Of a stretch of 64,000 nucleotides of DNA, positions 46,964 through 59,197 are shown piece by piece. A model generated the notes under the pieces. That model was not told the DNA's origin, searched no databases, and saw only the letters and a list, made by a program, of their open reading frames with translations. Position 1 is the first letter of the stretch; every line of letters begins with the position of its first letter. The position numbers and the translations under genes were made by a program. This stretch comes from Conoideocrella luteorostrata (lineage: Eukaryota; Ascomycota; Sordariomycetes; Hypocreales; Clavicipitaceae), in NCBI GenBank assembly GCA_032433595.1, contig JASWJB010000057.1, positions 1-64,000 of the forward strand, written 5' to 3'.

Positions 46964-49332
46964 TCAGTTTCCATTCAACGCAGCCGGTGGCAATGGGCTT
47001 TCAACTCCTGGCTGCTTCGTTCGCAGCGTCAGAGGGAATGGATACTCGTCCGGGTCCTCCTCATCACTATCGCATCTGGTTAGTTCCCATGAATCCAAAC
47101 AAAGCTGAACGACACCAAACTTACGGCAATTTCCATGCTACATAATCCTCGGTACTTAATCCCTCACGACCCTCCTGTAAGCTGGCAAAGTCACCAGGAG
47201 TCATCATGCCACTCCTGTCTCGCGGTGAACCAGGTACCGAGAATGGTCGAGAAATCTTTTGTTCCACGCCAGGGATGTAGTCTTCTGGCTCCTCGTCGCC
47301 AGTAAACGAGTCGGGGTACGCCCGTCGCAATGCTAGCTGACGAGCCTTAACATATTCCATACCCATTCGCTTCCAGTCAAGCAGGTCACTGAGACGCTCG
47401 GTACGGTTTCGCTGGTTGATACGTTGACGACGACTCTTGGCACAGAACTCATACATGTACGACGTGAGCTGGTTGACCGAATCATCCACACCCTTGGTTC
47501 GACGATCAACAATGTAAATGCCATAATCGCTCGAGTTCTCAATTAGTTCTTCCATGTAACAACCGAAGCCGGACAGGTTAGTGGTGATGCTGGGGACACC
47601 CATGACTGTACATTCTGCTGGTGTGTAACCCCAGGGCTCGTAGTAGGATGCAAAAATACCCATGTGACATCCACGTACAAAGTCGTCGTAATCGAGGGGC
47701 AGTACCGGATTGGCAGAGTTCAAAAACTCAGGATGGAACACAACCTTGACACGGTCCGATGGGTGGTTGAAAAGCTGCACACGTCGGATTTGGTTCAAGA
47801 CGGGATCTTCTTGATCATTCAGCATGTTATGAGTAACAATGGGCGGCAATCCACTTCGTTTCATGGCAAATAGACGACGACGGAGCAGAACGCGATCCTG
47901 GCCGGAGATGAGCTCTTTCTCATCGGGCATCGGGTCTCCTTCGTGCCACTTGAGTGATCGCTCAAATATCCTTCGCCCGATGCTTTGTTCAATCATGGTT
48001 GACGTATCCCGCAACGACTTAATGACCGCTTGGCCCTTGAGGGCCTCCACCGTCAGCGACGTTGTTTGGGCGGGCATGATGATGAAAGCAACGACCGTCA
48101 TTTTACTGCCTACAGCTTTGAGACGATGGTTCAGCCGAGCAAGAGACTCAATAAACATGTCGACACCCTTGTTTCGAAACTCGTAACGACCAGCAGTAAA
48201 GACGTACAACGTGTTGTCCGGCTCAAAATCGTAGTGCCCGTAGAAATGACCCCGGACAAAGTCGTGAATCTTCTCCTTAGACTGTTGGTGCAAGTTTTGG
48301 AATTCGTGGACAGCAGAGAATTTGGTAACATTGAGACCGTTTGGCAAAACACCATCAGGTTTTCGCTTCAGCAGGTGCTCAGATTCGAAGGCCGTAATAT
48401 GAGAGACGGTTGTAAAGACATCGCAAGAGTGTGTAGCTGCACGCTCGATGCAGTAACGATGGTAGATGCCTCTCTTGCCAGCTTCCGAGTCTACGTCAAA
48501 ATTTTGCAAGTTGTTGTAGAAGTCGACCGAACCGGCACAGAGGTAACGTCCCAACAGCGTCGCATGGGTGGTGAAAATGGTCGTCACGTCAATACGTCTC
48601 TTTTTGGTGAGAGGCAGAGCGACACCAGCAAGCCATTCGTGGAAATGGGCTATGACAGCCTTCTCTTTTTCATGGCAGACAAACTGGTAGCACATTGACG
48701 TCAGTAGTCTATACTAGATATCTGCATATCTATTCCCGTCGAATATACTCACCTCTCCTAAGAACCATGCAACCAGGTAGCCGAAAACAATAGCCTCGTT
48801 GGTCTCGTCGTCGCCAGGTGGTGAAGGGATGCTCGCGATATTCCAAAGATCCGTCTTCCACTCATTCATATAGCCATAGGCCGTCTTGGTATCGATGAGA
48901 AGGACCCTAGGCGCGCCTTCTATGAGCCATCGCCCATAGAGCATGCCAATTCCTCGTTCGTTCATAGCTTGCATGGTAGCAGTAATGGCCGGATTGGTAG
49001 GCTCCATCTCTTCTACCTCTACAGCGGCCTATAACAAATATTAGGAGCTGCTTCACAAAAAAGGGTCAAGAAGCAAAGCAATACACACGGAGGCATGGTT
49101 GAGCGGTCCAATAAGGGTGTATCGATCTCCATATTCGGCAGTGGTCACCGGAGCCTTCGACTTGATGACGGAATAGATGCCACCAACTACCCGGCAAAAT
49201 CTTGTTAGGAGTTAAGCAATTAAGAAGCTGTAGCATTGTCTGGATTTTACCTCTATGAGCTACCTCAGTAGCGATCTCGAAGAGAAGGTGGTTCTTGACA
49301 TCGCGAACCTGCTCGGAGTCCGTGGCGGCCAT
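46964..49332 (-). CDS. GSY1: Glycogen synthase (GT3 family)
   Basis: Five exons, 49332-49251, 49186-49089, 49028-48753, 48683-47125 and 47066-46964, give 705 residues, the same length as yeast Gsy2. The N-terminus holds [20 protein letters not shown], the nucleotide-sugar binding start of eukaryotic glycogen synthases; later landmarks are [41 protein letters not shown] and [19 protein letters not shown]. It extends glycogen from UDP-glucose in the cytosol. An Arg cluster ([20 protein letters not shown]) matches the glucose-6-phosphate activation region. The C-terminus, after the last intron, is Ser/Pro-rich and ends in [19 protein letters not shown], the area where the yeast enzyme is phosphorylated. 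Divergent from YTM1 over 2.3 kb. Confidence 0.95.
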
Positions 49333-51601
49333 TGTGTGGACGGAACAATGCCGGAGGCTGGGCGTCAGTTACGTCGAACGTGGAGAGCTTTGCGATTGCG
49401 TCTCGCAAGCCGGTCAGAACAACAAGCAGCAGGCGGGCAAGCTAAAAGAAAAGATCGCTCGAGAAGCTGTACGAGCGCTTTATGAGGTTGATGAGAGCGA
49501 CGCAAAGATGCGAAGAAGAAAATGGAGAGCTGGGGGGAGGTGTTTTGCAAGCTCTGGCGGAGTGGATGATCGGATGCGGCAGGGATGGCGTCACAGCTAG
49601 CGGGACCTTGGAAAAGATGGCCAGGAAACGGACAAGACGCTGGTGGCTTGCTTGTTTTATCGCAGATCCAAAGCTTTCTCTTCTAACAAAGAATGTACAT
49701 GAGCTACTTTGTAGTTTGATGTGTAATACTGTAATGTCAGAAACGGAAAGAAGATAGGATTGACCAGCTACGAAGGAGCAATAGTTAACTAGTCCTGGCA
49801 AATATGAGGGGTTCGTCGTGGTCAAGGCGGAGGCGGCGATGGATTCATTTGTCGAGGGGCTGAAGGACATGGTAAATGGGTATGGAGACTGGAGTCTCGA
49901 TGGCCTCGATTTGGAGAGACCATAACTACTAAGTCGACGATCCACACCAGACACAACTGATGGCAGGCTGCTCCCTGCTTCTCACAGGCTGCTCAATGGG
50001 CGGCTCTCAGTGGCAACCCACCCCCAAATGCAGTGAGCTACCCACTAATTCTTGAAAGGTGGGTCTGGGGTTGGTGCTGGAGATTGCTCCTGGAGTTTGG
50101 TAATGGCCTCGCCTTCGCTCGGTGGGCTTTTATGGGCCGATGCCGCTATGGCAGACGCCTCATGTAACATTGAACCGGTCAACCGCTGATCTGGAAGGCA
50201 CATTGTATACGGAGTTCTCCGTAGCTCTCCAGCCATCTCAATTGATTGCATCGCCTCCAGGTCGCCCGCACGCCGGGTAGATATCCTCATAGAGAACGAA
50301 ACTCTAATAAGACGCTTCCAGTTCCCAGCATGAGAGACAAAAACACCGAGTAGACTAATCGTATTCTCAGCCTCTTAAGCGCTTGCTTAGTCCAGTTCGT
50401 TTAATGGTTCATGGATCTTGGAGGTGGCTTTTTTAGGTCATGGCAACTCCATCACAGCTTCTCGTACTGGTCCGCAATACCGCCGTACGGAGTAGTTTTC
50501 CTCATATTCCAAGAAAGTCCCCATTAGTCAATGTTGGACAAAGTTAACCAGGCATAAGCTGGGAAGATGGCTGGGGAAATTACCATTGGTGGCAGTTTGC
50601 AACGAACGGGCTTGTGTGCCGGGGGTGTCAAACCGGTCTCCTGACCTGCGTCAATGGCGGAATCTGGGGCCGTGTGGAGGGACGGACAGTGATACGGTTG
50701 GCCTCGTGGACGGACGGAGTAGTCGCGATGCAGGGATGACGAAAGGCGCCGCGGGGAATCGCATTCAACCAAAGGCTGTGCGCGCACAGTGATGTCAGCA
50801 ACGGCATCTGATGCTGGTGGTGACTTCAACTTGCAACATGTTGACCAGTATTCCGACTCGTCTGCATCGGTAACTTCAAGCAGCTCGGATGACTTTACTA
50901 CAGTATGTAGCACAAATTGTTTACACATTTACTATCGTAGAAGGTACCTGAGGATGTGCAAAAACTGTATGCTTCCCACTATAGCTGTGAGATTAATTAG
51001 AGCCAGCTTCTCTTCTCACTATCGCGATGCATACAGTCTAAGATTAGAAGGCGGTACTCCATACTTCGTAGTAATCTAGGGTATTGAATTTAGCGAAGCC
51101 TTTCTTCATATTTGTATGCTCCGAGCCGAAGAACTATTATCCACAACAACAAATCAATGATACTTATAGGAGCACCCAAAACATACGGCAGACAGTGAGG
51201 GGGAAGATGAGCGGGAAGAGGAGCGGGAAAGCTATAGTCACTGGACATATAGTGGTTTTGTTCCGCAATTTTCAAAACTGCAGCTGGTTTCGCGTCTTCC
51301 GAATACAACTCGACCTATCTATCAGCCTTGTGTCAACCCCACTTTGATTGGTCCTCTTCTGGAACTAGGGTCGCCGTTGTGGGCCATCAGCACAAGGCTG
51401 ATAGTCACTACTTTTTTTTTTTTCTCGAACGTAGCGCTCGACCTTCACGAGTCCTCCACCCAAGTACTTCACCGGGTGGGAAATTTTCGAGTCTCAATTC
51501 CATTGAACGTATTTGTACAATTTTTGGATACTCTTCCAAGCAATCTGATAAAGAAGAGCTCCTCTTTGAAGAACCGGCTGCAGTACGCAGCAATCACCAA
51601 T
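49333..51601. other. Divergent intergenic region glycogen synthase / YTM1
   Basis: About 2.3 kb with both promoters. It contains one exact TACGGAGTA (50486) and a split palindrome TACGGAG-TT-CTCCGTA (50208-50223). Open frames on both strands lack recognisable domains. Confidence 0.5.
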
Positions 51602-53088
51602 ATGAACGCAGCACCAACCCAGGTGAAGGTCATCTTTACCACAGACGAGAAGGACCTGCAACTGCCCGAATCGAAACAACAATTGCTTGTTCCTGTTGGT
51701 TCGTGATTCTCCTTGAATTCACTCTCTGTTCCAGACTATAAGTGATCTTAATCTGACAGTTCCCAGATATCAAGCGATATGGCCTTTCTCGAATCGTCAA
51801 CTCCGAGTCCATGCTCGACACCTCGTCTCCTGTCCCACTTGACTTCCTCGCGAACGGTACCTTTCTACGCACTTCCATCGAAGACTACCTACAATCTCAT
51901 GGTCTCTCTTCAGAAACTGCACTCACCCTGCAGTATGTGCGCAGTCTGATTCCTCCAGTGTATCAAGCAAGTTTCCAGCACGACGATTGGGTAGGCGGTG
52001 TGGATGTCCTGTCAGCGACAGCTGCCGCAGGTAAGGATGTGGGCAGCACCATCAACGATAGAGTTGCTAGCGCTTCATATGACGGCCTCGTACGGGTGTG
52101 GAATCCATCAGGTGAAACGATTGCCTCATCCACTGCAGGCAGAGCAGGTGGTCATACAGCCAGAATCAATTCTGTTCGATGGTTGTCTCCTACGAAACTC
52201 GCTTCGGCCGGTCTAGACAGAAAAATTGTCATTTGGGATTATTCGGAGTCGGATGACGGCTTCTCCGGCTCATTGAAACAAAACATGGAGTTGTGGGGTC
52301 ATGAGAAGAGCATCAATGCCCTCGACGTCAACTGCTCCACGATGCGTATCCTCACAGCTTCATCCGACGGTCACGTCGGTCTATGGACATCGTCCAAACG
52401 CACTGCCCCCCAGGCCGATGCCGAAAGTCTACCATCGACTCATTCCACGAAGCGCGCCAAGTTATCCGCCGCTGCGACTACGGCCCAGCGTGGTCCATTG
52501 GCGATGATGCCCATGCATGATTGCCAAGTCACCGCTGCTGTTTTCCACCCCAACGATGTAACTGTCGCTTATTCCGCATCGCAAGACCACACTGTTAAAA
52601 CGATCGACTTGACAACGCAAAAAGAAGTATCAAGATTAACAACCATGCATCCAATTATGTGTGCCGCTGCAATGAGCAACTCGCTTGTCGCAGCTGGTTC
52701 TTCAGCCAGACATATTACGCTCCTTGACCCACGAGAATCTGCTGCGGCCACATCAGCCATGACTCTTCGTGGTCATGTAAACATGGTAGTGTCCATTGAT
52801 TCATCTCCTGAGAATGAGTATTCGTTGGTGTCTGCTTCTCATGACAGTACGTGCCGTGTATGGGATCTTCGAAGTACGCGGCAAGCAACCACGGATGAAG
52901 GGAGCGGAGTGGCCAGCGAGCCGGTGTACACAATTGGCAGAGAATGGCTTAATGGAAAGAAGCTGCCCCCCTCTGGTGATGGAGCCAAGGTTTTCAGCGT
53001 GGTGTGGGATAAGTCATGGGGTATTGTGAGTGCAGGTGAGGATAAGAGGGTGCAGATTAATAGGGGTAGAGGGCTTTTGGCTTCATAG
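51602..53088 (+). CDS. YTM1: Ribosome biogenesis WD-repeat protein Ytm1 (WDR12)
   Basis: Exons 51602-51698 and 51767-53088 give 472 residues; the donor is GTTCGT and the acceptor TTCCCAG. An N-terminal ubiquitin-like NLE domain (residues about 7-95, starting TQVKVIFTTDEKDLQLPE) is followed by seven WD40 blades, with clear repeats such as ASASYDGLVRVWN, LASAGLDRKIVIWDY, ILTASSDGHVGLWTS and LVSASHDSTCRVWDL. Ytm1 forms the PeBoW-type complex with Nop7 and Erb1 in the nucleolus, needed for 27S pre-rRNA processing; its NLE domain is the handle for the remodelling ATPase Rea1/Mdn1. Length is normal for the family. Confidence 0.95.
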
Positions 53089-53292
53089 ATATTTTTGCTT
53101 TTATAGGATTTAAAATATACGTCGGCTTCAATCGTCGGAGTCCGTCGATTGATCAGTCAATTTATGCGCTTTGCACAATTATGCGACTATATATTGTTAT
53201 CATGTTGCTTAGGCCTGTATGTGTGCGTAAACATGGCTCGCGGTGCTCACCAACCTCTCCATGAAGTTGAAAGCTATATCTAGGCCGGCATA

Positions 53293-55231
53293 TTATGACT
53301 CTTCGCAACTCCTTACCAGCGCACCATATTTCCTCCCCGCCTTCAGCCTCTGGTTCAACAATGACAACACTTCAAGCTTTAACCTCGCCTTATCATGGGG
53401 CATTTTCTCCACCACAATCGCATCGACAATGTATGAAACCACCGTGTTTGTTTGAAGCGGCGGATCCCTTAAGATCTTGGCAATAGCTTCAGGCTTGAGA
53501 TCGTGATTGCTATGCCAAATGTAGTAGGATCTCAGGGCTGCGGGCCTTGCAGACACGATTTGCTTGGATGCCCGGTACTCAGAGACCTTTCTCTCGGCTG
53601 CCAGTATGCGAGGGTCTCGAGGCGGTGGAGAAGACTTTGATAGGGTTCTCGGCGTTGGGGGATTTTTGGGTGGTGGCTTATTTCCGGTATCTGAGTCTGA
53701 TGAGATGACGGACACGTCATCTGATGATCCCGGATCAGGCACGACTGTTGGGATCGGCAAACGCAATTCATAGTGATGAGGGCGTCCTGGACACGGTTTT
53801 AAATTTGTGCGTTTTTCATCAAGGACATGGTATAGCTGAATACCGGCGTAGGCATCCGAAGCAGCATCTGGCGAAAGAAAATTAGAGACTTCCGACATAA
53901 ACGAAATTGTTGACACTACGCAACTTACATAAAAGCTGCTGCTTGTTGAGCCTTCTCATCCAGTTACTCGACCGTACCAAATTCCCCTTGAACAGCGGTA
54001 ATTTCAACATCTCATTGACCTGCGTGGATAACTTTACTGTTACCTTGTTTATAAGCTCCGGAGTCTTAGCCTCGGTATATTTGACCTGTTTGTACAAGTG
54101 GCTTAGCTCGAATATACCCCTGGCCTCGATATCGAGATACTTTTTTAGCCTGGCACAGTCCCCCTGAATTTGCACTCCGACCTTGCTTACGCCCGGATCT
54201 TCCATGATTTGACGAAACGTAGGCGAGACGTAATCATCTTTCTTTTGGAACATGGCTACGTGGAACAGACCAATGCGATCCACACTGGCTACTTGAATGA
54301 GGGAAACGTTCTCACGGGGCCCAGAGCTGCTGGTAGCGTAGGGGAGCCACTCGAGATCGAAGCCAAGAACGTCCTGGTTGAGGAAGTGTTTCTTGCATAC
54401 GTACTCCGTCGTGTGTTTGCTGGTGCAGTAGTGAACTTTGACCTTTTCGGTGACACCAGAGGGCAATGCCCGCTGGTACATGGTATGAGACCAGAACGAT
54501 TCGGGTGAGTCATTGGCGGCACCGCAAGCGGCGTAGAAGAGATCGGGGGAGATGTTGAAACTTAGTGAAGTTGAAGGTGGTTGAATGTCCGGAAACTTTG
54601 TCTCTTCTGCCGAGTTTGCTGCTCCGGCTTCCTTGGCAGGTGACCCTTCTTTGATATTAGAGCTGGGAGCAGAAGACTGGTAAGTGGCCTGTAGGTTTTG
54701 GGTTGATGATGGACGTTTTGACAGAGCGCTGTCGTCACAGACCTCAATCGAATCCCGGATGAGGCCCCCTTCATCGTCATAACTGGCAGCATCAATAACT
54801 AGGGCTTTATCCAAAGAGTTAGTGTCGGCTTCTACATCAGGACTGGTCCTCTGGAAGAACCGCGGCGTATCCAACGGCGGATGCAAGCGTGGGTACAAAG
54901 TAGCCGAACTCGAACCCGGACCTGGCGACGGGGATGGCGATGGCGATGGCGATGGCGAGAATCGAATGCCCAACTCAGGGCTCCAAAGCCCAGCTTTCCT
55001 CGACGAGCACATTGAACGAGACATTATGGACAAGGATACCGCTGGAGTTGAATTGGCGAGTATAGAATCAATAGCAGATGCTCTGCGATGCTGGCGTCCT
55101 CGGTGCCAATCTGTAAGTGCATTTGCAGTGCCAGCAACCCGGGGGGCCGTTCTGTTCAAGTACGACATGAACAAACACTGGTTAGGAGCGTGAAGCGGCA
55201 GGACTCTATGACTACGGCGGCCAATTATCAT
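53293..55231 (-). CDS. DEDDy-type 3'-5' exonuclease domain protein
   Basis: Exons 55231-53929 and 53867-53293, a 61-nt intron, give 625 residues, or 604 if the Met at 55168 is used; the choice is open. The three exonuclease motifs are visible: FDLEW (Exo I, around residue 292), GVQIQGDCARLKKY (Exo II) and YAASDAYAG (Exo III, completed by splicing), with the Tyr that defines the DEDDy (DnaQ/WRN-like) class. The N-terminus from 55168 (MSYLNRTAPRVAG) is basic and could target mitochondria. It is followed by a Ser-Pro repeat encoded by a GATGGC microsatellite. A C-terminal helical segment (LKPEAIAKILRDPPLQTN) may be an accessory nucleic-acid binding module. Specific role unknown. Confidence 0.8.
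54933..54956. repeat. GATGGC hexamer repeat coding for Ser-Pro on the minus strand
   Basis: Four perfect copies inside the exonuclease gene, giving a short SPSPSPSP tract. Confidence 0.9.
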
Positions 55232-55749
55232 GGCCTAGCGTGTGGATGCTACGTCGTGAACAGGCAGCCATGCAAGGTCTACGAAAATAGTGGTTCACGG
55301 GAGGTTGGGGATCGCGAGAGCAACTTGATGGAGGGCTGCACGGTCCAGCGACCGACCTGGCCTGGCTGGCTGTTGCAACTAAATACGATGCACCCGCCAG
55401 TGGTTAGGCGACTGTAACCGTTAACCGCTGCAGGCAGTGCGTCCAGGTTATTAACTACAGTGATAGGCTAACTAGCATGCGGCGTAGAATGGTGAAACAT
55501 GCATCAAATTTGGTGGGGCGGTTAATCTGCTTACATAACATAGTGTTCGCGTGCGCTGCTCGTAGAACCAACTTGACGCTGCAGCGATTTGAACCACCTG
55601 CGGTCGAATGCGACTCTACGACCCTTGCCAGGAAACACTCAACAAACGAACTTGTCCGTAAGGGAAGAGGAAAGCGGAAAGAGCCCGCCTAGCATATTTC
55701 CAAGTCTTTGCCATTTGGATCCGCCGGTCGCTATCCATCAACATCCACA
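55232..55749. promoter_or_regulatory. Divergent promoter region exonuclease / LSM5
   Basis: About 520 bp between two start codons transcribed outward. A B-box-like GATTTGAACC at about 55587 does not belong to a foldable tRNA. No other gene seen. Confidence 0.45.
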
Positions 55750-56307
55750 ATGGCTTCTCAACTGCTACCCCTCGGTGAGTCGTGATATGCCCCTCCAAAA
55801 GTCTCATCTCAGTATACATACTTACCAACGGGGCATCAGAGCTCATCGACAAGTGCGTTGGCTCAAGAATATGGGTTGTTATGAAAGGGGATAAAGGTAT
55901 GCAGGGCGTCCTAGATGGATTTGTCTAGGGACGGCGGCGGCTGACTTGTCTGCAGAGTTCAGCGGTACACTCGTCGGCTTCGACGACTATGTCAGTGAGT
56001 GAGAGTCCGAACCAGGATCAGTTGCTTCGGGGCGCATGCTGGAACGGAACTATTGACAAGGTGTATAGACATGGTTTTGGAAAATGTGACAGAATTGTAC
56101 GCCCAAACAGCCTTTTCATTTCTCTTAGAGAATCCTTATTGACGTGGTGTGTGTAGTGATTATTCGGGAAACCACACCAAGCTGCCCAAGATCCTGCTCA
56201 ACGGCAACAACATCTGCATGGTATGAGTATAATTATGCTATACATTTGAATCTTCGCCGACTAACGCGATACTGCAGCTGATCCCTGGGGGCGAAGGCCC
56301 GGCTTGA
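55750..56307 (+). CDS. LSM5: Sm-like protein LSm5
   Basis: Six exons, 55750-55774, 55840-55896, 55956-55994, 56069-56096, 56157-56220 and 56278-56307, total 243 nt for 80 residues. The spliced protein begins MASQLLPLELIDKCVGSRIW and carries both Sm motifs: Sm1 (IWVVMKGDKEFSGTLVGFDD) and Sm2 (KILLNGNNICMLIPGG). The sequence matches LSm5 best, particularly DYVNMVLENVTEF. LSm5 is shared by the nuclear LSm2-8 ring, which binds the U6 snRNA tail, and the cytoplasmic LSm1-7 ring, which promotes mRNA decapping. All introns are GT...AG and all preserve phase. No exon is longer than 64 nt, so open-frame searching gives no hint of it. Confidence 0.95.
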
Positions 56308-56706
56308 GACTAAATATGAACAAATGGAAGAAGATAGTACAATATCTCCGATGGATGCACTCATGCATGGGACAACGCATGCATGGCAAACTTGATCAGA
56401 TCATATCAGTACTGTGAGAGTGACATCGGCAACACGTTATGTGTCTGAAAGTGTCTGAAAATGACTTGGCAAGTCACTCGGCTGTTGTTGACTGCATGCG
56501 CGGCAAACCTTAGAAATATGTTTTACAATGCCTCCGATCGGCCAATTTAATCGCCCATGCAAAATCCATTTAATTGTAATTTGATCATCAATTATCCCTG
56601 CCGAGAAACCATCATGTATGGAATGACTATTAAAACAAATGCAGGCTGATATCATGTTCCCAAACGCCGTTGCCCTCTAGAACCATCGGTCTTATCCCGT
56701 TCACGT
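56308..56706. other. Convergent 3' flanks of LSM5 and RPB11
   Basis: About 400 bp between stop codons on opposite strands, AT-rich around 56500-56640. No gene seen. Confidence 0.5.
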
Positions 56707-57703
56707 TTAGAATCCGTTCCCTTGCATGTTTCCCTGTTCTCCGGTATTAGTAATACGCCGGAGCTCCCATTCGCGGGTGAATTCCTGATGCAACGACTCC
56801 AGCTGGTTGATGAGTTTTTCACAAACTGCAGTAAAAACGTCCCGAGGGGTTTTGGTTCCGTCTGTTTGCACTCTGATGAAGAGTTGGGGGACATTAGGAT
56901 GACCGACTGGGCAGTGTTAGCTGGCAATAGCGACGCCGAAAAGAAAAAAAAGAAACATACGCTTGTATCCGGCCATGTACACGTTGGGGTGGGCCTTGAT
57001 GTGCTCAGACAAGAGATTGCCGAGTGTGTGGTCTTCCTTATTCAGGATGAAGTCGGAGGTATTTGACATGCCTTGGATCGTGTCAGTAATGCCGTGACAT
57101 AAATTTCCGATAATTATCAACTCACCAGAGTACACTTTTTCTTCAATCTTCTTCTCCCCCTCACTTAGTAAAAATAGCTCGAAACTAGAAACACGTTAGC
57201 CAATGTCAACGGGTGGCGTTTTACCATGCAGAACGTAACGGGTCATCTTGGACGTTGAAGTGTCTGGGATTGCAACCAGTCATGGTGAAGACGTGTCGAA
57301 AAATGAAATTGTCGAACGTCGTGACATGAATGTATGCGGAAGGGGTGTGGTGTTGGAAAATGCATGGAGTTACGACGACTGTATCGCCTCGAGGACTTGA
57401 ACGTCAGCTGGCAAAGCGCACTCCCAACTGGCAGCCCTCTGTCACCGTCATGCCGCGACTGCACATCCAATCAACGGCCTTGAACGGGTACATGCGTCTA
57501 TACGATGTCATTCTCCGGAGGGGAGTTCATCTTTCTTAGTTGACTCTCATCTAATAACGCCATTCCGAGTTGAACCTCAAACTCAACGTCGCTTCATCTG
57601 CTTCATCCGTGACTGGTTGCGGGTATGATGACATTGGAAAGGCTTTAACCAAAGATGCTTCATTCAGCCAATTAGGGGCTACTTACCGATCTGGCGCGTT
57701 CAT
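56707..57703 (-). CDS. RPB11: RNA polymerase II subunit Rpb11
   Basis: Exons 57703-57687, 57184-57126, 57071-56961 and 56906-56707 give 128 residues. The first exon has only 17 coding nt (MNAPDR), and joining it to exon 2 restores MNAPDRFELFLLSEGE, the highly conserved Rpb11 N-terminus. The intron between them is about 500 nt, far longer than others here. Further landmarks are NKEDHTLGNLLSEHIKAHPN and GYKLGHPNVPQLFIRVQTDG, then a C-terminal helix. Rpb11 pairs with Rpb3 as the alpha-like heterodimer that nucleates Pol II assembly. The gene is convergent with LSM5 and divergent from MTQ1. Confidence 0.93.
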
Positions 57704-58135
57704 TTTCTATTAATTCGGCCCGAAGCAAACAAAATATCGTGGGTTGACAGAGACAATACAGCAAATAGTGCGGCTCGCGGCCAATTTCAGTCTGCTGCTT
57801 TCAAGGGGATTACCGAATGCAAATTGTGTTCTGCAGAAAGAATTCAGCACGAAATTTTTATCCAAAAACTGAAAGTCGACGCCTGGCAGAATATGAACAA
57901 GCAGTTGATGATGATTCAGTGGCACAAAATGGAGTGAGTAGATTCAGCAAGGTCACTGCTGGCGCGAAAGGTTATAGCTCGGGTAAATCCAGATTCAAAA
58001 ATACGCAGCCAAACGCAGTACACATAGTGCCAACGCCCTAGAAAATAGGTTCATTCTTAATCCACACCTCTGCACATTCGCATCTTCTCTAATAACCACA
58101 GTCTTATTTCTCAGGCCCATGTAACATAGCAGCCA
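57704..58135. promoter_or_regulatory. Divergent promoter region RPB11 / MTQ1
   Basis: 432 bp between two outward-facing start codons. No recognised motif or extra gene. Confidence 0.45.
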
Positions 58136-59197
58136 ATGCCGCGACTTCTCCCAAGGCTTCTTACGCAGGCCAGACAACAATCTAATAATCTTGCGGCACT
58201 CCTGCTTGCATGCAGGGACATACAGTCGGCCAAGAATGAGCTGCGTTGGCTCACTGAGTTTGTTAATGACTCCGTGCCACAAAGCAAAATCGAGTCCCGG
58301 CGTTTGTTGGCAAGTTTATGCCAGCGGAGAGGTCGCGGCGTTCCTTTGCAGTACATCCTCGGATCGCAACCATTCGGACCATTGGACATTAAATGCAGAC
58401 CGGGTGTACTTATACCGCGGCCTGAGACTGAAGCATATACGTATCATCTTGTAGATTTAATCAAGTCAGACAGAACGCTCAGAGGCAACAACAAAGTCCT
58501 TAGAGTCTTCGACTTTTGCACAGGATCGGGTTGCATTGCTTTGCTTTTGTATGCATTACTTGGGCCATCTTTTCGCAATATCCATGTTGAAGGAGTCGAC
58601 GTGTCTTCGGACGCTGTTGAATTGGCTCGACACAACATCAACCACAACGTAGGCCTAGAAAACATCCCGCCATCTCACCCGGGCCAAACTCTCAGCGTCT
58701 TGGAAGGGAACATTTTCAATGACGAAATCATTGCTGCCTTGGCGAACAGCGCCTGCGACATCTTAATTTCAAACCCGCCATACATATCACAAGGAGTCTG
58801 GGACTTCGGCCGTGGGCAACTGGGATATTCTGTTCGCAAATATGAGCCACGGTTGGCCTTGGTTCCAAATCAAGAACTACCAGCACCTACAGGCTGGCAG
58901 CGTCAAGATGCGTTCTACTCGCGCCTTTTAGATATTTCTTTGCTCTTGCAACCTAGCATGTCTCTCTTCGAGTTGGGAGACGAAAGTCAAGCGCGGCGTG
59001 TACTTGCTGGATTGTTTTGCCATGACGTCGCGGATCATGCTGAGGTTGAGGTGTGGAGAGACTGGCCAGATTTGAGTCCAGCCAATGGTGAAAAAAATAC
59101 ACTCACCATTTCACTGGAGAAAGGATCACGGAGCGTTGCAGTTAAAGGAAGCGGTCAGATTCGGTCCATGTTTGTACGGTTTCAATGGGATAAGTAA
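58136..59197 (+). CDS. MTQ1: HemK/PrmC-type glutamine methyltransferase (Mtq1-like)
   Basis: A single exon of 353 residues. It has the Rossmann methyltransferase motif I (FDFCTGSGCIALLL), acidic motif II (VEGVDVSSDAVELAR) and the catalytic NPPY (213-216, in DILISNPPYISQ), the signature of enzymes that methylate the Gln of the GGQ loop in peptide release factors. The N-terminal helical domain with VPLQYILGSQPFGPL and IPRPETE is also typical. A basic start, MPRLLPRLLTQARQQ, suggests mitochondrial import, which points to Mtq1 (mitochondrial release factor) rather than cytosolic Mtq2, which is smaller and lacks this N-domain. The assignment to Mtq1 is therefore likely. Confidence 0.9.
   Translation: MPRLLPRLLTQARQQSNNLAALLLACRDIQSAKNELRWLTEFVNDSVPQSKIESRRLLASLCQRRGRGVPLQYILGSQPFGPLDIKCRPGVLIPRPETEAYTYHLVDLIKSDRTLRGNNKVLRVFDFCTGSGCIALLLYALLGPSFRNIHVEGVDVSSDAVELARHNINHNVGLENIPPSHPGQTLSVLEGNIFNDEIIAALANSACDILISNPPYISQGVWDFGRGQLGYSVRKYEPRLALVPNQELPAPTGWQRQDAFYSRLLDISLLLQPSMSLFELGDESQARRVLAGLFCHDVADHAEVEVWRDWPDLSPANGEKNTLTISLEKGSRSVAVKGSGQIRSMFVRFQWDK

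Noticed and set aside
55575..55640. Reverse-strand B-box-like GGTTCAAATC suggesting a tRNA
   Set aside because: Flanking bases do not pair as a T arm and no acceptor stem is found.
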